A DNA stretch of 64,000 bases from the NCBI RefSeq assembly GCF_003143955.1, contig NZ_QFVS01000004.1:1-64000 (forward strand), written 5' to 3'. Made by a program: the position numbers and the translations under genes. Shown here piece after piece: positions 8,042 through 16,941 of the stretch; positions within the stretch are counted from its first letter, which is position 1; every line of letters begins with the position of its first letter. Origin of the DNA: Kurthia zopfii (GTDB taxonomy: Bacteria > Bacillota > Bacilli > Bacillales_A > Planococcaceae). Under the pieces are notes generated by a model that worked only from the letters and a program-made list of their open reading frames with translations, made no database searches and was not told the origin of the DNA.

Positions 8042-8815
8042 TTAGCGTTTCTTTCGGTAGAAAAATGTATCTTCTACTTCGAAATCATATTTTGCAGGAT
8101 TGAATATTTGCTCGGTACTTCCAACAAATAATACGCCACCTGGTTTTAATGCTTTACTAAAGTTATGATAAATCTGTTCTTTTGCTTCTTCCGTAAAATA
8201 AATCATAACATTTCTGCAGACGATTAAATCAAATCCTCTGTCATATGTATCTTTTAAAAGATTGTGTTTTTTGAAATTCACTGTTTTTTGAATCGCTTGA
8301 GATACTTTGAAAAAAGATCCCTCTGATTCAAAATGTTTTGCTTTAATATCTGCTGGTACTTCAACTAATGATCTTTCAGGGTACACCGCCGCTTTTGCTT
8401 TCGCAATCGCATTCTCATCCAAATCAGTCGCTTGAATTGACACTTGTGAAATCGGTTGAAGTTTTGATAGCACCATCGCAAGCGAGTACGGTTCTTCGCC
8501 AGTCGAGCAAGCAGCGCTCCATACTTTCAAACGTGAGCTTTCTTTCAAAAGTCTAGGGAAGATTTTCTGTTCTAAAACATCCCATCTTTTGCCGTTTCGA
8601 TAAAATTCAGATACGTTAATCGTCATTCGATCTAAAAACTCATCCATTAATTCTCGATTCGACTCCATGGCATTATAAAACTCAACAAATGAACGAAAGC
8701 CTTTTTTCTCGTAAAGGGAAGCTAGTCGTCTTTTCATTTGCGCTTCTTTATAAAGAGCAAGATCAATCCCCGTTTTTCTTTTTACTTTTTCAACGAAAAT
8801 TTCATAATCATTCAT
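8042..8815 (-). CDS. cheR: chemoreceptor protein methyltransferase CheR
   Basis: 257 residues, the size of B. subtilis CheR. Methylates glutamates on chemoreceptors using S-adenosylmethionine. An N-terminal helical domain (about 1-75, with MKRRLASLYEK) precedes the SAM domain: RNGKRWDVLEQKIFPRL, then WSAACSTGEEPYSLAMVL near 99 (SAM-binding glycines), and DLIVCRNVMIYF near 195. Standing alone between ndk and aroC is the same arrangement as in B. subtilis, far from the other che genes. With motI it suggests a motile, chemotactic cell. Confidence 0.95.
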   Translation of the reverse strand: MNDYEIFVEKVKRKTGIDLALYKEAQMKRRLASLYEKKGFRSFVEFYNAMESNRELMDEFLDRMTINVSEFYRNGKRWDVLEQKIFPRLLKESSRLKVWSAACSTGEEPYSLAMVLSKLQPISQVSIQATDLDENAIAKAKAAVYPERSLVEVPADIKAKHFESEGSFFKVSQAIQKTVNFKKHNLLKDTYDRGFDLIVCRNVMIYFTEEAKEQIYHNFSKALKPGGVLFVGSTEQIFNPAKYDFEVEDTFFYRKKR

Positions 8816-8930
8816 ACTTTATACCCTCCCTTATTTCCTATAACCATTATAAAGGATTCATCCAAAAGAAGGAAGATACTTTAAATTGACAGTTTTGAAA
8901 TAATTTAGAGCGATAATCATATGAAAATAT

Positions 8931-8965
8931 AAGAAAAGAGCACCGTGCTTAAAAGCACAGTACTC
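8931..8965 (-). terminator. ndk terminator
   Basis: GAGTACTGTGCTT and AAGCACGGTGCTC form a 13-bp stem with two mismatches, followed by TTTTCTTATATTT on the minus strand. Confidence 0.8.
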
Positions 8966-8982
8966 TTCAATCAATCAGTTGA

Positions 8983-9405
8983 TTATTTTACTAGGCCGTC
9001 TTGACCGAAGAATAAACCGATTTCACGTTCAGCTGATGCTAAAGAATCAGAACCGTGGATGATGTTTTCAGCTACTGTTGTAGCGTAGTCACCGCGGATT
9101 GTTCCTGGAGCAGATTCAGCAGGGTTAGTAGCGCCCATCATTAGACGTGCTAATGAGATAACGTTTTCGCCTTCCCATACCATTGCGAATACTGGACCTG
9201 AAGTGATGAATTCTACTAATTCACCGAAGAAAGGACGTTCAGCGTGCTCTGCGTAGTGGTTTTTAGCAAGTTCTTCAGTGATGTTCATAAGTTTAGCACC
9301 TTTAAGTACGAAACCGCGACGTTCGAAACGATCTACGATATCACCTACTACTTGACGGTTTACGCCGTCTGGTTTAACCATTAAAAATGTTTGTTGGATA
9401 GCCAT
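8983..9405 (-). CDS. ndk: nucleoside diphosphate kinase
   Basis: 140 residues, normal for the family. Transfers the terminal phosphate between nucleoside tri- and diphosphates through a phosphohistidine. The catalytic His is in ENIIHGSDS near residue 117. MVKPDGVNR at the start and REIGLFF at the end are conserved. Start ATG 9405 follows GGAGTGTTTTAAAC. It lies between hepT and cheR as in B. subtilis, with its own terminator. Confidence 0.97.
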   Translation of the reverse strand: MAIQQTFLMVKPDGVNRQVVGDIVDRFERRGFVLKGAKLMNITEELAKNHYAEHAERPFFGELVEFITSGPVFAMVWEGENVISLARLMMGATNPAESAPGTIRGDYATTVAENIIHGSDSLASAEREIGLFFGQDGLVK

Positions 9406-9502
9406 GTTTAAAACACTCCTTAAAATTATCTACAGGTATAATACCTACCGTAGAATTTTATCATTGAATCCCATAATGTACAACAATTACTCGTATATTC
9501 TA

Positions 9503-10477
9503 TTAAAATTTACGTTTTCCCATGAAATTGGCAATATCAATTAATGATTTGTTCACTGGGTGGTCTGGTAAATAACTAACTTCTTTCAAAGCTTTCTCTA
9601 AATATAGATCACTCAATGCATTCGCCTTTTGAATAGCAGGTGATTTACGAATTGCTTTTAATAGCTGCATTCGTTCGCCTTCACTAATTGGGCCCGCTAA
9701 AGTTTTTTCGATTAGTGGACGAATCGCATCATCCTCAAGTGCATAAATGGCTGGTAACGTCACATTCCCTTGCATCAAATCACTACCAGCTGGCTTGCCT
9801 AATTGTCGATCCGTAGCTGTAAAGTCTAAAATATCATCGATAATTTGGAAAGACATCCCGACATAATAGCCAAAACGCTTTAGTCTAAGCACTACTTCAT
9901 CAGAAGCACCTGATGCGATTGCGCCTAATTCACAACTAGAAGCGATTAAGATAGCTGTTTTACGCTTAATTCTACGGAAGTAATCACGTAAATTTTGTTG
10001 TAAAACCATCTTATCCTCTATTTGGATAATTTCTCCTACACAAATCTCAACCATCGTATTCGCTAATACTTGGTGAGCTTTAGGGTTTTCGATTCGCGTC
10101 ATATAATCTAATGCTTTGGCGAAAATGAAATCGCCATTGTACATTGCAACACGGTTATTGAATTGAGCTTTTACAGTTTCTCTACCTCTACGTAATTCAG
10201 CATTGTCAATTACGTCATCATGCACGAGTGAAGCCATGTGAATTAATTCTAATGGCACAGCAACATTTTTGATTTGCTGAATATCATAATGCCCGAATTT
10301 TGCAGATAGTAAAACAAAAACTGGACGAATTCTTTTTCCCCCAGCTTTCAGAAGATGCAAAGAAGCTTCATTCAAAAATTGTGAAGAGGAATTCAGCGCT
10401 ATTTCTAATTCTTTTTCGATGATGTCAATTTCTGATTTCATACCAGAATAGAGCATCTTTAGCTTCATCTTTTCCAC
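9503..10477 (-). CDS. hepT: heptaprenyl diphosphate synthase component II
   Basis: 324 residues, catalytic subunit that extends farnesyl diphosphate to the C35 chain of menaquinone-7. Both Asp-rich motifs are present: LVHDDVIDNAELRRG (D87, D88, D91) and SFQIIDDILDF near 215; GGKRIRP at 46-52 binds the isopentenyl substrate. The start is a GTG at 10477, preceded by GGGAGAAGG. Partner subunit HepS is encoded two genes upstream, with menG between them, the standard Bacillus order for menaquinone side-chain assembly and ring methylation. Confidence 0.95.
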   Translation of the reverse strand: MEKMKLKMLYSGMKSEIDIIEKELEIALNSSSQFLNEASLHLLKAGGKRIRPVFVLLSAKFGHYDIQQIKNVAVPLELIHMASLVHDDVIDNAELRRGRETVKAQFNNRVAMYNGDFIFAKALDYMTRIENPKAHQVLANTMVEICVGEIIQIEDKMVLQQNLRDYFRRIKRKTAILIASSCELGAIASGASDEVVLRLKRFGYYVGMSFQIIDDILDFTATDRQLGKPAGSDLMQGNVTLPAIYALEDDAIRPLIEKTLAGPISEGERMQLLKAIRKSPAIQKANALSDLYLEKALKEVSYLPDHPVNKSLIDIANFMGKRKF

Positions 10478-10497
10478 GTGAATAAACCTTCTCCCAC

Positions 10498-11202
10498 CTA
10501 GTTTTCTTTTTTGAATCCAATATGTGTCGCAGCTGCACCGCCACTATATGATTTGAATGTAACATTTTTCATACCTGCTTGTTCAAACATTTTCTTCAAC
10601 TCACGGCGACCTGGGAAGCCATCTGCTGATTCTTGAAGCCATGAATATTCTTTATAGCTTTTAGCAAATAGTTTTCCGAAGATCGGCATAATAAATTTGA
10701 AATAAAATTTGAAAAGATGTTTGTATACCGGAATCTCAGATTGTGACGTTTCTAAACAAACGACTTTACCTCCTGGCTTCACTACGCGGTGCATCTCTTT
10801 TAAAACTTGCATATAGTCAGGTACATTACGAAGTCCAAAACCAATCGTTACGTAATCAAATGAATCATCTTCAAAAGGTAGTTCCATCGCATTACCTTGG
10901 ATTAATTTCACATTTGGCATATCCTTTGTTTTTTCAATTCCGACATTCAGCATATTTTGGCTAAAATCAAGACCAGTTACATGTCCTTCTTTACCTACAG
11001 CTTCCGCAAGTGCAATTGACCAATCTGCAGTACCGCAGCACACGTCTAAAGCTTTTGAACCTTTTTGAATGTTCATGCGCTTCATCGTGTCTTTACGCCA
11101 TTTTTTATGCAGTTGGAAACTGATTACTGAGTTCATTTTGTCATAACTACCAGATATATTCTCAAATACTTCATGTACGCGTTCTTCTTTTGATTGTACC
11201 AA
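10498..11202 (-). CDS. menG: demethylmenaquinone methyltransferase
   Basis: 234 residues, UbiE/MenG family. Performs the last step of menaquinone synthesis, methylation of the demethylmenaquinone ring. SAM-binding motif [13 protein letters not shown] (about residues 49-61), GLDFSQNML near 75, and the post-motif [15 protein letters not shown] are typical. Start ATG 11202 overlaps the run-out of hepS (stop at 11207) within 4 bp, so the hepS-menG-hepT genes form one operon. Confidence 0.95.
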   Translation of the reverse strand: MVQSKEERVHEVFENISGSYDKMNSVISFQLHKKWRKDTMKRMNIQKGSKALDVCCGTADWSIALAEAVGKEGHVTGLDFSQNMLNVGIEKTKDMPNVKLIQGNAMELPFEDDSFDYVTIGFGLRNVPDYMQVLKEMHRVVKPGGKVVCLETSQSEIPVYKHLFKFYFKFIMPIFGKLFAKSYKEYSWLQESADGFPGRRELKKMFEQAGMKNVTFKSYSGGAAATHIGFKKEN

Positions 11203-11206
11203 TTTT

Positions 11207-11986
11207 TCAACCTTCTCTCGTCATGTGTTGTGCAGCGGTTAGCACGTCCATTTGACCTAGTAATACGTCTTTAATTGCTGGATTTAATAATTCTGTTTTA
11301 CGAATTAACTTTTGGAATTGTTCAATTTGCGCGTGTAATTCAATTTGAATTTTCGCTACTGCTTCTTCATGAGTCGCAAATGACTCCGCAATAACGTTCA
11401 CAAAGCGTACTGTACTCGTTCCTTCAGTGAATCGCTGTAATTCTGTTGATAATCGATTGACTAACATCCCTTTTTGAATAAATGGAATGTAAGCTTTAAG
11501 TTCAAAATGAGTCATAAAACTTTCAATCGCCTTACTAACGATTACTTCAAATATCTCAATCCATTGTTGTAAATCTTTTTGAACAGGCTCATAGAAAGCT
11601 GTTTTATTTTCACTAATTTCTGCAACCGCATCGGATAATTCACTAACTAATTGAATATTAGGTAATTCAGCGAGTGTTGCGTAATAACGTCCGCTATAAT
11701 AATCACCAGCAAGAACCATGAGTTGCTGTTGTTTAGAGGTGGCCTCGAATTCCTGCACTAAATCATGTGTCGTCAATGCAGTTTGAATCATGACGACGCT
11801 TTGTGCTGTGACTTGATGATTTTGAGTCCACTGCTCGCCATTAAACTTTGGCAATAATAAATAAAACAATTGGTCTTCCCATATTGGTGGTTGACCTGTA
11901 TATTCCAGGAGTGTTCTATGATGCAATTTTATATTAATTTCATCTTTTAATTCGGTTACGAGTTGCTTCATTTTAGCTGCATTCAT
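11207..11986 (-). CDS. hepS: heptaprenyl diphosphate synthase component I
   Basis: 259 residues from ATG 11986, chosen because GGAGA lies 8 bp upstream; the in-frame TTG six codons earlier overlaps that site. HepS is the poorly conserved non-catalytic subunit that sets chain length in complex with HepT. Conserved patches include [23 protein letters not shown] near 35 and [17 protein letters not shown] near 105. No Asp-rich motif, as expected. Position between mtrB and menG supports the call. Confidence 0.9.
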   Translation of the reverse strand: MNAAKMKQLVTELKDEINIKLHHRTLLEYTGQPPIWEDQLFYLLLPKFNGEQWTQNHQVTAQSVVMIQTALTTHDLVQEFEATSKQQQLMVLAGDYYSGRYYATLAELPNIQLVSELSDAVAEISENKTAFYEPVQKDLQQWIEIFEVIVSKAIESFMTHFELKAYIPFIQKGMLVNRLSTELQRFTEGTSTVRFVNVIAESFATHEEAVAKIQIELHAQIEQFQKLIRKTELLNPAIKDVLLGQMDVLTAAQHMTREG

Positions 11987-12041
11987 AAAAAAATCTCCAT
12001 TCAATTCATTTCCTGATGTGAGTGCTCTATTCGTTCAAACT

Positions 12042-12263
12042 TTATTTTTTTGAGTCACTTTCAACAGTACCGTTAGCTGATTGGATTGTCGCTTTGCCAC
12101 GAATTTTCATAGCTGATGTATGCTCCGTGAATTGCGCAATCATAACCTCACCACGATCAAGTTTTTCGGAATGATGGAATTTAGTATCGTCTCCACGTGT
12201 AAGGCCAATTACGTGTACTCCATCTTCTTCTGCTTTAATTACGATAAAATCATTTTGAGACAT
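12042..12263 (-). CDS. mtrB: trp RNA-binding attenuation protein (TRAP)
   Basis: 73 residues, aligning closely with B. subtilis TRAP. This protein forms an 11-subunit ring that binds tryptophan and wraps RNA carrying spaced GAG/UAG triplets. The RNA-binding Lys-Lys-Arg triad is kept (K in HSEKLD, K and R in AMKIRG), as are the Trp-contacting threonines in [11 protein letters not shown] and TEHTS. It lies between folE and hepS as in Bacillus. Odd point: the trp operon it would regulate is missing from the usual aroH-hisC interval, so its targets here are unknown. Confidence 0.95.
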   Translation of the reverse strand: MSQNDFIVIKAEEDGVHVIGLTRGDDTKFHHSEKLDRGEVMIAQFTEHTSAMKIRGKATIQSANGTVESDSKK

Positions 12264-12324
12264 AAGACAGTTCTCCTATCATTCGAATTTGCTTCTTCCA
12301 TAATATCATAAAAAACGTTCAAAA

Positions 12325-12909
12325 TTAAGGCATTTGAATGAACGATAGAATTTCATTTCGTTTTACATCATCCGTTTCAAAGATTCCTTTTGCTACAGAT
12401 GTAATCGTTTTAGCTCCCGGTTTCTTAATACCGCGCATCGTCATACACATATGCTCTGCTTCCACAACAACATATACGCCCTGTGGTTTAAGCATTTCCA
12501 TCAATGTCTCTGCTACAGTGCCTGTAATTCTCTCTTGAAGCTGCGGTCTACGTGCAACCGTTTCGACTGTACGTGCTAATTTACTTAAGCCTGCTACTAC
12601 TCCACCTTGAGGGATGTAAGCAACATGGGCCTTGCCATAAAAAGGCACGAGATGATGCTCACACATTGAGAAGAAAGGGATATCCTTCACAAGTACTACT
12701 TCATCGTGACCTTCGTTAAATACAGTTTCAAAGTATTCTTTCGGGTCTTTATGTAATCCTTCAAACATTTCTGCATACATTTTCGCAACTCTTTTAGGCG
12801 TGTCGATTAATCCTTCTCTTGTCGGATCTTCTCCCACTGCTTCTAAAATCATCGTTACGGCATCTTTAATTTTATCTATGTCAACTTGTGAATTTATTTG
12901 CTTCGTCAA
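12325..12909 (-). CDS. folE: GTP cyclohydrolase I
   Basis: 194 residues from a TTG start at 12909, preceded by GGGGGA 6 bp away; the longer frame up to 13029 has no good ribosome site and would add 40 residues absent from homologues (B. subtilis 190 aa). Opens the GTP ring to give dihydroneopterin triphosphate for folate. Zinc ligands: [12 protein letters not shown] near 77 and [16 protein letters not shown] near 145. With mtrB it forms the folE-mtrB pair (mtrAB in B. subtilis). Confidence 0.95.
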   Translation of the reverse strand: MTKQINSQVDIDKIKDAVTMILEAVGEDPTREGLIDTPKRVAKMYAEMFEGLHKDPKEYFETVFNEGHDEVVLVKDIPFFSMCEHHLVPFYGKAHVAYIPQGGVVAGLSKLARTVETVARRPQLQERITGTVAETLMEMLKPQGVYVVVEAEHMCMTMRGIKKPGAKTITSVAKGIFETDDVKRNEILSFIQMP

Positions 12910-13027
12910 TTTTAATCCCCCATTATCTACATGAAATTCTCTTTTTGATGTTAGCATATACCCCCATGCATAGCAAAGGTGTAAGACGATAATTCCCACA
13001 AATTTTTTGTTGTTTTTTGAAACAAAC

Positions 13028-13062
13028 AAAAAGAGTAGTCGATCCGAAGATCAACTACTCTT
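13028..13062 (-). terminator. hbs terminator
   Basis: Minus-strand AAGAGTAGTTGATC and GATCGACTACTCTTTTT form a 14-bp near-perfect stem ending in T5, 20 bp after the hbs stop. Confidence 0.85.
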
Positions 13063-13081
13063 ATGTATTGCTCGAGTGCAA

Positions 13082-13354
13082 TTATTTAACTGCGTCTTTA
13101 AGTGCTTTACCTGGTTTGAAAGCAGGTACTTTACTTGCAGCGATTTGGATTTCTTTACCTGTTTGTGGGTTGCGGCCTTTACGAGCAGCACGTTCACGAA
13201 CTTCAAAGTTACCAAAACCGATTAATTGTACTTTATCACCTTTAGCTAGAGCCTCTTGGATTGTTTCAAATACAGATTCAACCGCTTTAGCAGCATCTTT
13301 CTTAGAAAGTTCTGCAGCTTCAGCTACTGAGTTCACTAATTCTGTTTTGTTCAC
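13082..13354 (-). CDS. hbs: DNA-binding protein HU
   Basis: 90 residues from the GTG at 13354, which gives the universal opening [12 protein letters not shown] and has GGAGG 6 bp upstream; an earlier in-frame GTG overlaps that ribosome site. HU dimers bend and compact DNA through beta arms around a proline, here [18 protein letters not shown] (about residues 53-70). In B. subtilis spoIVA lies next; here a long empty stretch precedes it. Confidence 0.97.
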   Translation of the reverse strand: MNKTELVNSVAEAAELSKKDAAKAVESVFETIQEALAKGDKVQLIGFGNFEVRERAARKGRNPQTGKEIQIAASKVPAFKPGKALKDAVK

Positions 13355-13716
13355 ACCATTCACCTCCTCTCAATGATTCTGTGTTAAATCATGTAAAAAG
13401 ATTAGCACAAACCTTATTTACTACGCAATAACATTTATACTTCTTTTACCAACTTTAAGCAACTTTAAGCCTTTCACTCGATATGTAGTAAGTTAGACCC
13501 AGTCATAAAGCTTTTCCTCAAAATGGGAAAGTCAGGTACATATGATTGATTCCATTCCGCGACTTCTCAAATCATTGATCTTTTTAAATCTGTTTTGAGA
13601 AATAAGTACGTTTGTAAATGAATTATGGTTCCTTCACCAAAATGAAAGAATTGCTAAAATTCACGAACTTCGTATATTTATGCACACAAATGTATATCTA
13701 ATAGATTGCATACATT

Positions 13717-13764
13717 TTAAACATTGATATAACAACATTTACCACATATTCCCGTACACAACAT
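13717..13764 (-). CDS. candidate 15-residue cysteine-rich peptide in hbs leader
   Basis: ATG at 13764 with AAAGG 8 bp upstream encodes MLCTGICGKCCYINV before a TAA. Four of fifteen residues are cysteine. It lies about 130 bp downstream of a strong promoter and 360 bp upstream of hbs. Could be chance in AT-rich DNA; nothing like it is known to me. Confidence 0.2.
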   Translation of the reverse strand: MLCTGICGKCCYINV

Positions 13765-13893
13765 ATAGATTACCTTTCTTTCTAATTTCTAAACACTTTT
13801 TGCGATTTTTTTTAATAATCCTGTTTTTTTTACTAAATTCCTCGATTTTTAATATTATTTTTCCTTTAAAAATCTTTTTTACCTAATATTCCC

Positions 13894-13921
13894 ATTATAC
13901 TATTTCCTTTTCATTTAGCAA
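13894..13921 (-). promoter_or_regulatory. sigma-A type promoter, long hbs leader
   Basis: Minus strand TTGCTA (13916-13921), 16-bp spacer, TATAAT (13894-13899). It would give a leader of about 530 nt before hbs. Confidence 0.5.
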
Positions 13922-14205
13922 TATTTTTTCAAATAAGCGCCATTATTTTTACTGAAAATGCATAAAACCCGATCTATAAAAAGCGAATATTCATCGCATT
14001 TTACATATGAATCTACCAGTTTTAAGCACATCAGAATCTGCTATTTCCGGTCCGTTCTACTACTGTTTTTTCTCATAACCAAGTGTACTATTCCATCTTC
14101 TCATACCTTGATCCTCGTATTTAATTGTAAAAAAACCATAAAACAACCATGAGTATATTTTCCTATCATTCAATAATAGATGCTATTTCACTCATTTTTT
14201 TCGCG

Positions 14206-14240
14206 AAAAAAAGTTCATATTTTTATAAAAAAACATGAAC
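14206..14240 (-). terminator. yphF terminator
   Basis: GTTCATGTTTTTTTAT pairs with ATAAAAATATGAAC and is followed by seven T on the minus strand, 9 bp after the yphF stop. Confidence 0.75.
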
Positions 14241-14248
14241 TTCTCCCG

Positions 14249-14974
14249 TTATTTATTTTTTCGATCATCAAAAAATGCTACTTCTCCGTCATTATTTAAA
14301 ATATATTTTGCAGAAAATGCGGGTAAAATCGGATATTGATCCTCTAATAAATAGCGAATATCTTCATTTTTTTTAACTTTCGGCTTCTTTTCATTCACAA
14401 TTTTTTGTAATTCAATCGAGTAATCGACTACAATTTCTCCAGTTCCTTTAATGACAATAGGCAGATTTGTTGAAGAATATGGACTTGGCACACTTGGTGC
14501 AGCTTTTAATCCCATCTTTTCATAAGCCAATTTATAAATATTTCCACTGATATTTTCTGCTAACGGCACATAACCATTTACACCTTTTTTAATGGATAGT
14601 TCTCGGATTGCTTCCGCTTGTTGTAAATCGACAACTTTCACAACAGGCTGCTTGCTCTCCGCCTTCCAAATCACATATTGAAATAGACCACCTTTTTCAA
14701 ATGAATTCGCAGGGTATTTCTCTAAAACACCTTCTCTTAATAACTTCTCAAAATCGATTGGGTATCGAATATATTGGTCGGTGTTTTGATCCCGCGTCTT
14801 GATCGGCAGTAGCCCTCCCGTTTTCTCTCTATATTGGTCCACAGCTTTTTGAATCATCTCAAGATTTAGTGCGTCAGCTGTTTCTAATTCACGCTTCTCC
14901 GCCTTCGGATATAGACAGCCGCTTAATACTGCCATAGCTACTAGAATCGTTAAAATCAATTTCAGTTTCTTCAT
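14249..14974 (-). CDS. yphF: YphF-like lipoprotein
   Basis: 241 residues, close to B. subtilis YphF (about 244). A lipoprotein signal peptide is clear: MKKLKLILTILVAM then the lipobox LSGC with C20, so it is anchored outside the membrane. The mature part has no known catalytic motif; it contains a charged helix (ALNLEMIQKAVDQYREKTG) similar to pseudopilin-like or YphF proteins. Function unknown. Location next to yphE and upstream of hbs matches B. subtilis. It has its own terminator. Confidence 0.8.
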   Translation of the reverse strand: MKKLKLILTILVAMAVLSGCLYPKAEKRELETADALNLEMIQKAVDQYREKTGGLLPIKTRDQNTDQYIRYPIDFEKLLREGVLEKYPANSFEKGGLFQYVIWKAESKQPVVKVVDLQQAEAIRELSIKKGVNGYVPLAENISGNIYKLAYEKMGLKAAPSVPSPYSSTNLPIVIKGTGEIVVDYSIELQKIVNEKKPKVKKNEDIRYLLEDQYPILPAFSAKYILNNDGEVAFFDDRKNK

Positions 14975-14999
14975 ATAATAACCTCATTTTTATGTATAG

Positions 15000-15215
15000 T
15001 TACCAGTAAAATATGACAAATACCATCGTTAATCCGCCTAATAGTAAAAAGCCGTATGCCATTAGTGAAACGACGATACTTACTACGCCATTCGATATTT
15101 TTGTGCGACTTACATGAATTAAAAACATGGCAATCATCATAAATCCAATTGAATAAAATGAAATCCACATCATATTCATTGGAGATATTGCTAAGGATAG
15201 TGCGAGATTATCCAT
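15000..15215 (-). CDS. yphE: YphE-like two-helix membrane protein (DUF2768)
   Basis: 71 residues with two membrane segments (about 14-32 and 42-69). Matches the short YphE/DUF2768 family found between gpsA and the spoIVA region in Bacillus. Function unknown. Start ATG 15215, preceded by AAGGTGTTGAG. It ends 25 bp before yphF and is probably co-transcribed with it. Confidence 0.75.
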   Translation of the reverse strand: MDNLALSLAISPMNMMWISFYSIGFMMIAMFLIHVSRTKISNGVVSIVVSLMAYGFLLLGGLTMVFVIFYW

Positions 15216-15389
15216 CTTTCACTCAACACCTTTCATTATTTAAGGAAAATTATAACACAAAAAGAATTTGGTGGGTACTAATCCAATATTATGATGATGG
15301 TTAATTGGGATCCTCGACTATTTTTATCACATAGACCTTATTGAAAGAAATAGCTCTTTGTCAAATGTTGGGGTGAATGAAATTGGATT

Positions 15390-15580
15390 TTCAAATTCAT
15401 TCAACCTTTTTGTACTTGTTTGCTCTAAATCGATCGAATCATTTATAGCCATAGGTATTGCATTTCATCACTGTTATTTTGTTATTAAGGTCTTCAAAAA
15501 AGTCATTTGAATAACCAGAAGCAAAACTTTTTAGTATTTCTATCTGCCAGCTTTTCATTGTTTAAATGGCAGATGGATAA
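15390..15580 (-). pseudogene. ISL3-family transposase C-terminal remnant
   Basis: The minus strand reads WQIEILKSFASGYSNDFFED, then LNNKITVMKCNTYGYK, a stop, then FDRFRANKYKKVE and a stop. This matches the ISL3 C-terminal signature and aligns with the remnant at 1170-1333. The catalytic domain is absent. Confidence 0.7.
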
Positions 15581-15754
15581 GCATGAGGGATCTCAATATA
15601 AAGTGCATACTTCCACCAATTTTTTCGGTTTTTTGTGATTAAAATATCTCTTAATCCTAGAATATTCATGTACCACAGTTAAGCCTTCTTTAGCTTATTA
15701 TGTATAAAGGAATTAGCGGAGTAATGCTTTTTTTTCACATAGATCAACATTGAA

Positions 15755-15807
15755 AGAAATAACGAGGACTCCTGCCGAAAAACAAGTGTGAAGCATTCGT
15801 TATTTCT
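15755..15807. repeat. short palindromic repeat, copy 2
   Basis: Compact 53-bp form: AGAAATAACGA, then GAGGACTCCTGCCG and AAAAACAAGTGTGAAGCA, then TCGTTATTTCT. The ends are perfect 11-bp inverted repeats. Similarity to copy 1 continues about 45 bp to the right, into the ISL3 right edge. Confidence 0.75.
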
Positions 15808-15856
15808 GAAAGCCACAATGTGACTTGTTTCAAGAATCCAACATATACAATAGAAC

Positions 15857-15891
15857 CAAAAAAAGAGTTCCACCATTTAAGGTGAAACTCT
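15857..15891 (-). terminator. gpsA terminator
   Basis: AGAGTTTCACC / GGTGGAACTCT (one mismatch) then TTTTTTT on the minus strand, 16 bp after gpsA. Confidence 0.85.
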
Positions 15892-15906
15892 AGGAACTTT
15901 AAATAT

Positions 15907-16920
15907 TTAATATTTGCCATCCATTTCGGTTTTTTTCATACGTAGCATTAATTTTTCAACAATTTCTTTTGGAGATTGTTCTTCAAATAACACTTCATAT
16001 AAACCTTCCGTAATCGGCATTGATACATCATACTTCGCAGCAAGTTGGTGAGCAGCTTTCGTTGTACGAACGCCCTCTACTACCATACCCATCTGCTCTA
16101 ATACTTCATCAAGCTTAAGACCCTTACCAAGTAAGTTCCCAGCTCTCCAGTTACGTGAATGGACTGATGTACAAGTAACGATTAAATCACCCATACCTGC
16201 TAAGCCCATAAATGTTAGCGGGTTTGCGCCCATCTTAACACCTAGACGCGAGATTTCTGCTAAACCACGCGTAATTAACGCAGCTTTCGCATTATCTCCG
16301 AATCCAATACCATCAGAAACGCCAGCGCCTAAAGCAATAACGTTTTTCAACGCACCACCTAATTCAACACCGACAATATCTTCATTCGTATAAACACGGA
16401 AATATTGATTCATAAACAGGTCTTGAACAATTGCAGCTGATTCAAGGTTCTCACATGCTGAAGCAACAGTAGTTGGATGATGCTTCACTACTTCTTCTGC
16501 ATGACTTGGCCCTGAAAGTGCTACAACATCTTGAACAACTGATTCATCTAATTCTTCTTTCATGATGTTTGAAATACGAATTAGCGTGTCAGGTTCAATA
16601 CCTTTTGAAACATGGACAAAAATAAGTTTTCGATCTAAAGTTTTCATGATCTTTTGGCAAGTTTCACGAATTCCTTTAGTTGGTACTGCCATTACGATGA
16701 TCTCTGCGTGTGCAACAGCTTCATCCATATTTGATGTAGCTTTTAGATTAGTCGGTAATACAGTGCCAGGTAAATACTTTTCATTTGTATGTTTTAAATG
16801 AATTTCATCTGCTTGGTCTTGTCTATGTGACCATAGCAAAGTATTGTGATCGTTCTCGGCAAGAACAGTAGCTAATGCTGTTCCCCATGAGCCCGCTCCA
16901 AATACGGTAACATTACTCAT
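15907..16920 (-). CDS. gpsA: NAD(P)-dependent glycerol-3-phosphate dehydrogenase
   Basis: 337 residues. Reduces dihydroxyacetone phosphate to sn-glycerol 3-phosphate for phospholipids. The nucleotide-binding GAGSWGTALATVLAEN starts at residue 8; the catalytic lysine is in VGVELGGALKNVIALGAG near 191, and GLAGMGDLIVTCTS near 255 is the family signature. Start ATG 16920 follows GGAGGAACT. It lies 21 bp after der, with which it is co-transcribed in Bacillus. Confidence 0.97.
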   Translation of the reverse strand: MSNVTVFGAGSWGTALATVLAENDHNTLLWSHRQDQADEIHLKHTNEKYLPGTVLPTNLKATSNMDEAVAHAEIIVMAVPTKGIRETCQKIMKTLDRKLIFVHVSKGIEPDTLIRISNIMKEELDESVVQDVVALSGPSHAEEVVKHHPTTVASACENLESAAIVQDLFMNQYFRVYTNEDIVGVELGGALKNVIALGAGVSDGIGFGDNAKAALITRGLAEISRLGVKMGANPLTFMGLAGMGDLIVTCTSVHSRNWRAGNLLGKGLKLDEVLEQMGMVVEGVRTTKAAHQLAAKYDVSMPITEGLYEVLFEEQSPKEIVEKLMLRMKKTEMDGKY

Positions 16921-16941
16921 AGTTCAGTTCCTCCTAAAATT

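Larger units (their letters stand above)
13364..14205. other. gene-poor interval at the spoIVA position
   Basis: About 840 bp, very AT-rich, between hbs and yphF, exactly where spore formers carry spoIVA (about 1.5 kb). I see no convincing protein-coding frame and no recognisable SpoIVA fragment. It contains a good minus-strand promoter (13894-13921) and a 15-codon cysteine-rich frame with a ribosome site (13717-13764), so at least part is probably transcribed as a long hbs leader. Confidence 0.6.
15349..15857 (-). mobile_element. ISL3-like relic, second copy
   Basis: Left edge GCTCTTTGTCAAATGTTGGG (15353-15372) and right edge CCAACATATACAATAGAACC (15838-15857) keep inverted terminal repeats sharing ATGTTGG. 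Inside: transposase C-terminal remnant and a 53-bp palindromic repeat. The flank CACATAGA..ATTGAAAGAAATA occurs both just outside the left edge (about 15329-15351) and again before the palindrome (about 15738-15761), suggesting nested insertion. Confidence 0.6.

Noticed and set aside
12910-13029. N-terminal extension of FolE
   Set aside because: No ribosome site; the TTG at 12909 has one and matches homologue length.
13958-14152. 64-codon frame in the spoIVA gap, plus strand
   Set aside because: No ribosome site, AT-driven composition, no family likeness.
15679-15876. 65-codon minus-strand frame
   Set aside because: Covers the short palindrome and relic edge; no ribosome site.
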